64,000 nucleotides of DNA from DASQYE01 sp035940775 (GTDB lineage Bacteria; Acidobacteriota; Blastocatellia; Pyrinomonadales; Pyrinomonadaceae). The notes beneath the pieces were generated by a model, which searched no databases, had not been told where the DNA came from, and saw nothing but the letters and a program-made list of their open reading frames with translations. Position 1 is the first letter of the stretch, and each line of letters begins with the position of its first letter. Made by a program: the position numbers and the translations under genes. The stretch covers positions 124,001-188,000 of the forward strand of contig DASZEN010000060.1 in the NCBI GenBank assembly GCA_035940775.1, read 5' to 3'. Positions 60,891 to 64,000 of the stretch are shown piece by piece.

Positions 60891-63800
60891 ATGAGAAAAG
60901 CAAAAAGACCCTTGCGGTATCCGCCCGCATCGACTGTTTCGCTCAGGCCATGGCGCAAACACCCGCGCCTCGTCGCCGTTCTTCTTCTTACGGCCGTTGC
61001 CCTGACGGCATATATAATGGCGTCGCCCCCGCCATCCCAAGCTCAATTAACCCCATCGCAGGACATTGTTATCAGTCAAGTTTATGCAGGTGGTGGGCTC
61101 AGCGGCGCTTCTTTCTCGCATGATTTCGTCGAGCTTTACAATCGAGGGAGTTTGAGCGTTGACATAGCTGGCTGGTCATTGCAGGTATTTAATTCATCCA
61201 CCGGATTATGGCAGGTTGTAAATATCTCGACTGCTTTACAATCCGGCAAATCGACCATCATTGCTCCGGGAAAATACTTTCTTATCAGGTTAAATTCGTC
61301 AGGTTCAGGCGGCGCTACAGTTTTAACTGGCTTCGATGCTTCAAATACCACTCCCAATCCGACAGTCCCCGGCGGTAAGGTGGCGCTCGTAACGGATACC
61401 ACTGCACTAACCGGGACATGTCCGCAAACTGATGCCCAAACTACTAGAATAAGAGACTTCGTTGGATACGGTACTGCCGACTGTTCAGAAACAACCGTTG
61501 CGTTTTCTCCGGGTACTAATGCCGCATCAATTATTAGAGAATCGTCTACCGGTACAACCACAGGGAACACAGGTTGCCAGGATACTAATAACAACTCAGC
61601 CGATTTCTCCGTTATAGCGACGGCGACGCCCCGTAATGGTACGACGGCAGCCGCAGCGTGTGGCGTCGGGGCGACGATTACTTTCGATAATGCGGAGCAG
61701 GGTTGTGCGTTCAATGCGACGGTCGGTCTCCCGGCGGGTGGTACTTTTACATGGAGTCATCCGATCACCAGTACGGGCACGAGCCGCGTGTTGTACGTCG
61801 GCGTCTCGACCACGCTCGAAGGCTTGTTCGTTGTCGGGGCCGGGCCGCCGACGCCCAGAGTCACGGTGAAATATGGAACGGTGCAGATGGATGCCATCGG
61901 GGCGAAAGTATCGGGCGAGGGGATCGTGCCCGATACACGAGCCGCAGTCGAGATGTTCCGTCTGACCGAGGCCCAGTTGCAGACCAACACCGGCGACGAC
62001 ACGATTGAGGTCACTTTCCTGACGCCCGTCAATTACGCTGTCGGCGGCTCGATCTCTTTCAACGGCGTCAATCAGACGACGCCTAACAGGCCGTTCGTAA
62101 GCAGTTCAGGGGATACGACCGTCACGCCGACTAACAATCCGAAAGTTACCGTGGCGAGCGCGGCGAATGAGGTCGTGCTCGACACCGTCGCACAAGGATT
62201 CGATGCCGCCGGGTTGGCCGCGGACGTAAGCCAGGTGGAACAGTGGGACGGGATAACGTGTTTCGGTGGTTTCAGCTCTGTCGGCGCGGGAAGCACCGAG
62301 AACGGCTCGACCAGTACATTGATGTCCTGGACGCAGGGAGACGATGGGCCCTGGGCCATCGGCGCGGTCTCGATCATCCCGCTGGCCCCGACCGAAGTCG
62401 AGCTTGCCTCCTTCGAGGCCGCGCAAACGGGGCGCGGCGTCAGGCTACGCTGGCAGACGGGCTTCGAGGTCAATAATCTTGGCTTCAACCTGTACCGCGA
62501 AGAGAAGGGAGCGCGCGCGCGCGTCACTCCCTCCATAGTCGCCGGGTCGGCCCTGATGGCCGGACAGGGCGTGCGCCTGACGGCCGGGCGAAGCTATAGC
62601 TGGCTGGATAAGAAGGGCACAGCCGATTCCGAGTACTGGCTGGAATCGGTAGACCTTGACGGGCGACGCACGATGCATGGGCCGATCCTGCCCGCGCCCA
62701 CGAACGCGGGCCGCAACGTGCCGGAAGAGAACCGCTCGGTGCTGCTCGATCAACTAAACGCCATGACGCAGGACGGCTCGGGCGCATCCTCGGCTCAGAA
62801 TGAGTATCCCGCGAGCCTGATCGACGCCGAGACGGTCTTGAAAGCTGAAGCGAGCGAGCCTTTCACCTCGAAAGGCAACTCCCTCGAATCGGTCGATGCG
62901 GTCGCGGAAAAACCGCCGGAACGGCAAAGGGCCATCGCCGCGCAGGCCGGTGCGGTCAAGATACTTGTCGATCACAGGGGCTGGTATCGCGTGGGCCAAC
63001 CGGAGCTGGTGGCCGCCGGGCTCAGTCCCTATGCCGTGCCGCAGATGTTGCAGCTCTACGAGGACGGCGTGCAAGTGCCGATCATCGTCAATTCCAGTAG
63101 CGCTCTGCAATTCGGCACAACCGCTTCGATAGAGTTTTACGGAACAGGCCTGGACACGCCCTGGACGAACACGCGTACTTACTGGCTGATCGCCGGGACG
63201 ACGCCCGGAGAGCGAATCCAGAAAACGAGCGCGCGGACATTGACGAGGCCAGACCTCAACAGGCCCGGAGACAAGCCCTCGAATCCGGCCCCGAACGCGC
63301 CCGCAAACCCGCCCGCCGTCCGACCAGGCCAGGGGCCGGTTCAAAATACTGGAACGGTCGGCAATACCGGGCCCGTCGAAATTACGAGGCCGCAACCCTC
63401 CACACTTTTAAGAAGGATGCTGCCGCTCTTGCTGCTGCACAGAGATGAGACGCCTGAGCGACCCGGCGTGAGGTTGAAGCCTGAGACTATGCCCGTCGTG
63501 CCGAGGTCAGTACTGGTCGAGCCGGTCACGGCGGAGCCTCCCGCGCCGACAAACGCCGCACTGGCGGAGCCTCCCGCGCCTGCCGGGGCGGCCGACGCTG
63601 CACCGGCCGAACGACCGGCAAGGAGAAAGGAGTCGAAACGCAAACGCCGCAAGCGGAAGGCATCCGTTAAGGCCAGTACCAGTAGGGCGGACTCGCTCCG
63701 GCGATTGAAGAGCCACGCGGCGATGGCTGCGCCCCTGAGCAATGGCGCGGGTGGTTTCGCCGAGAGCTTCGACTACGCTATAGAGCGCGCCGAGCGGACG

Positions 63801-64000
63801 CTCTATTTCGCAGCTTTGCAGAACGGCGAGGCCGAGAACTTCTTCGGCCAACTCGTAGGCAAAGAGCCCGCGCTCCTCAAGCTCAACGTCCATCACCTCG
63901 CTTCCGCGACCGGGCAATCCACGCTCGAAGTATCGCTTCAGGGAGTGACCACTGAGGCCCACGAGGTCAGGGTCAATCTTAACGGGGTGGACGTGGGCCA
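60891..64000 (+). CDS. Giant secreted protein: lamin-tail domain plus gingipain-propeptide-like region (3' end beyond window)
   Basis: Open from ATG 60891 (AGAGG 5 bases upstream) to the window end, more than 1036 residues. Signal peptide with a long basic start (LVAVLLLTAVALTAYIMA). Residues about 57-245 form a lamin-tail (LTD) domain: IVISQVYAGGG, HDFVELYNRGSLSVDIAGWSL, GKYFLIRL. A beta-rich region, a fibronectin-like ELASFEAAQTGRGVRLRW, then VKILVDHRGWYRVGQPELVAAGL, LYEDGVQVPIIV and IEFYGTGLDTPWT, which resemble the N-terminal part of C25 (gingipain-like) proteases, followed by a Pro/Arg/Lys-rich linker. The catalytic part would lie beyond the window. The LTD part is less GC-rich than the rest. 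Confidence 0.8.
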   Translation, partial: MRKAKRPLRYPPASTVSLRPWRKHPRLVAVLLLTAVALTAYIMASPPPSQAQLTPSQDIVISQVYAGGGLSGASFSHDFVELYNRGSLSVDIAGWSLQVFNSSTGLWQVVNISTALQSGKSTIIAPGKYFLIRLNSSGSGGATVLTGFDASNTTPNPTVPGGKVALVTDTTALTGTCPQTDAQTTRIRDFVGYGTADCSETTVAFSPGTNAASIIRESSTGTTTGNTGCQDTNNNSADFSVIATATPRNGTTAAAACGVGATITFDNAEQGCAFNATVGLPAGGTFTWSHPITSTGTSRVLYVGVSTTLEGLFVVGAGPPTPRVTVKYGTVQMDAIGAKVSGEGIVPDTRAAVEMFRLTEAQLQTNTGDDTIEVTFLTPVNYAVGGSISFNGVNQTTPNRPFVSSSGDTTVTPTNNPKVTVASAANEVVLDTVAQGFDAAGLAADVSQVEQWDGITCFGGFSSVGAGSTENGSTSTLMSWTQGDDGPWAIGAVSIIPLAPTEVELASFEAAQTGRGVRLRWQTGFEVNNLGFNLYREEKGARARVTPSIVAGSALMAGQGVRLTAGRSYSWLDKKGTADSEYWLESVDLDGRRTMHGPILPAPTNAGRNVPEENRSVLLDQLNAMTQDGSGASSAQNEYPASLIDAETVLKAEASEPFTSKGNSLESVDAVAEKPPERQRAIAAQAGAVKILVDHRGWYRVGQPELVAAGLSPYAVPQMLQLYEDGVQVPIIVNSSSALQFGTTASIEFYGTGLDTPWTNTRTYWLIAGTTPGERIQKTSARTLTRPDLNRPGDKPSNPAPNAPANPPAVRPGQGPVQNTGTVGNTGPVEITRPQPSTLLRRMLPLLLLHRDETPERPGVRLKPETMPVVPRSVLVEPVTAEPPAPTNAALAEPPAPAGAADAAPAERPARRKESKRKRRKRKASVKASTSRADSLRRLKSHAAMAAPLSNGAGGFAESFDYAIERAERTLYFAALQNGEAENFFGQLVGKEPALLKLNVHHLASATGQSTLEVSLQGVTTEAHEVRVNLNGVDVG

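Noticed and set aside
61136..63962. Several long minus-strand ORFs opposite the giant secreted protein
   Set aside because: The plus frame is open without a break from 60891 to the end with recognisable domains; the minus ORFs are low-complexity shadows.

Overview
The window is GC-rich bacterial chromosome, densely coded on both strands. Signal peptides, an OmpA-type protein, an MsbA-like exporter and a complete surface-polysaccharide locus indicate a diderm bacterium. The gene set (YyaL/DUF255, carbamoyltransferase EPS locus, FecR and TPR proteins, PqqD/radical SAM/HprK-like cassette, gingipain-like secreted giant) is most like Acidobacteriota, perhaps Blastocatellia. That placement is inference from gene content; no rRNA or tRNA gene is visible.

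Layout. 1-5914: end of an RNase D-like exonuclease (cut by the window edge), a SnoaL-like protein, YyaL (minus strand), ETF-ubiquinone oxidoreductase with a palindromic operator-like site, and a DUF4157-like protein. 5955-9698 (minus): MsbA-like ABC exporter, YicC, guanylate kinase, RNA polymerase omega. 9942-19912: OmpR-type regulator, secreted FG-GAP propeller protein, Lmo0937-type mini membrane protein, strong terminator, lipoprotein, OmpA-like coiled-coil protein, membrane histidine kinase, secreted unknown, and an NtrC-type regulator preceded by a good sigma-54 promoter match. 20300-29789: secreted alkaline-phosphatase-superfamily enzyme, O-methyltransferase, TsaC/YrdC, then on the minus strand MutS, NagZ-like hydrolase and an oligopeptide-binding lipoprotein; small membrane proteins lie between.

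30260-55091 (all plus) is one exopolysaccharide or O-antigen locus: Wzc-type tyrosine autokinase, DegT sugar aminotransferase (apparently starting at ATT or ATC), seven glycosyltransferases, Wzx flippase, Wzy-like polymerase, sugar carbamoyltransferase, WecA/MraY-type initiating transferase with an extra C-terminal domain, WaaL/Wzy_C ligase, and a tail of a 15-TPR protein, a FecR-like protein and a TPR plus carbohydrate-binding-like protein. The lipid-linked repeat would be started by the WecA-like enzyme, built by the glycosyltransferases, decorated by aminotransferase and carbamoyltransferase, flipped, polymerised under Wzc control, and ligated or exported.

55925-60788 is the most novel part: a putative ribosomally made peptide (RiPP) cassette. 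It holds a divergent nucleotidyltransferase, a PqqD-like recognition protein, a radical SAM/SPASM enzyme, a 61-residue Cys-containing precursor with a YxxPxL leader motif and a C-terminal serine, an HPr-kinase-like protein and a SipW-like signal peptidase. The precursor's C-terminal Ser beside an HprK-like kinase recalls the paeninodin lasso system, but no lasso cyclase or lasso protease is present. The window ends inside a giant secreted protein (lamin-tail domain plus gingipain-propeptide-like region) whose first part differs in base composition from the rest.
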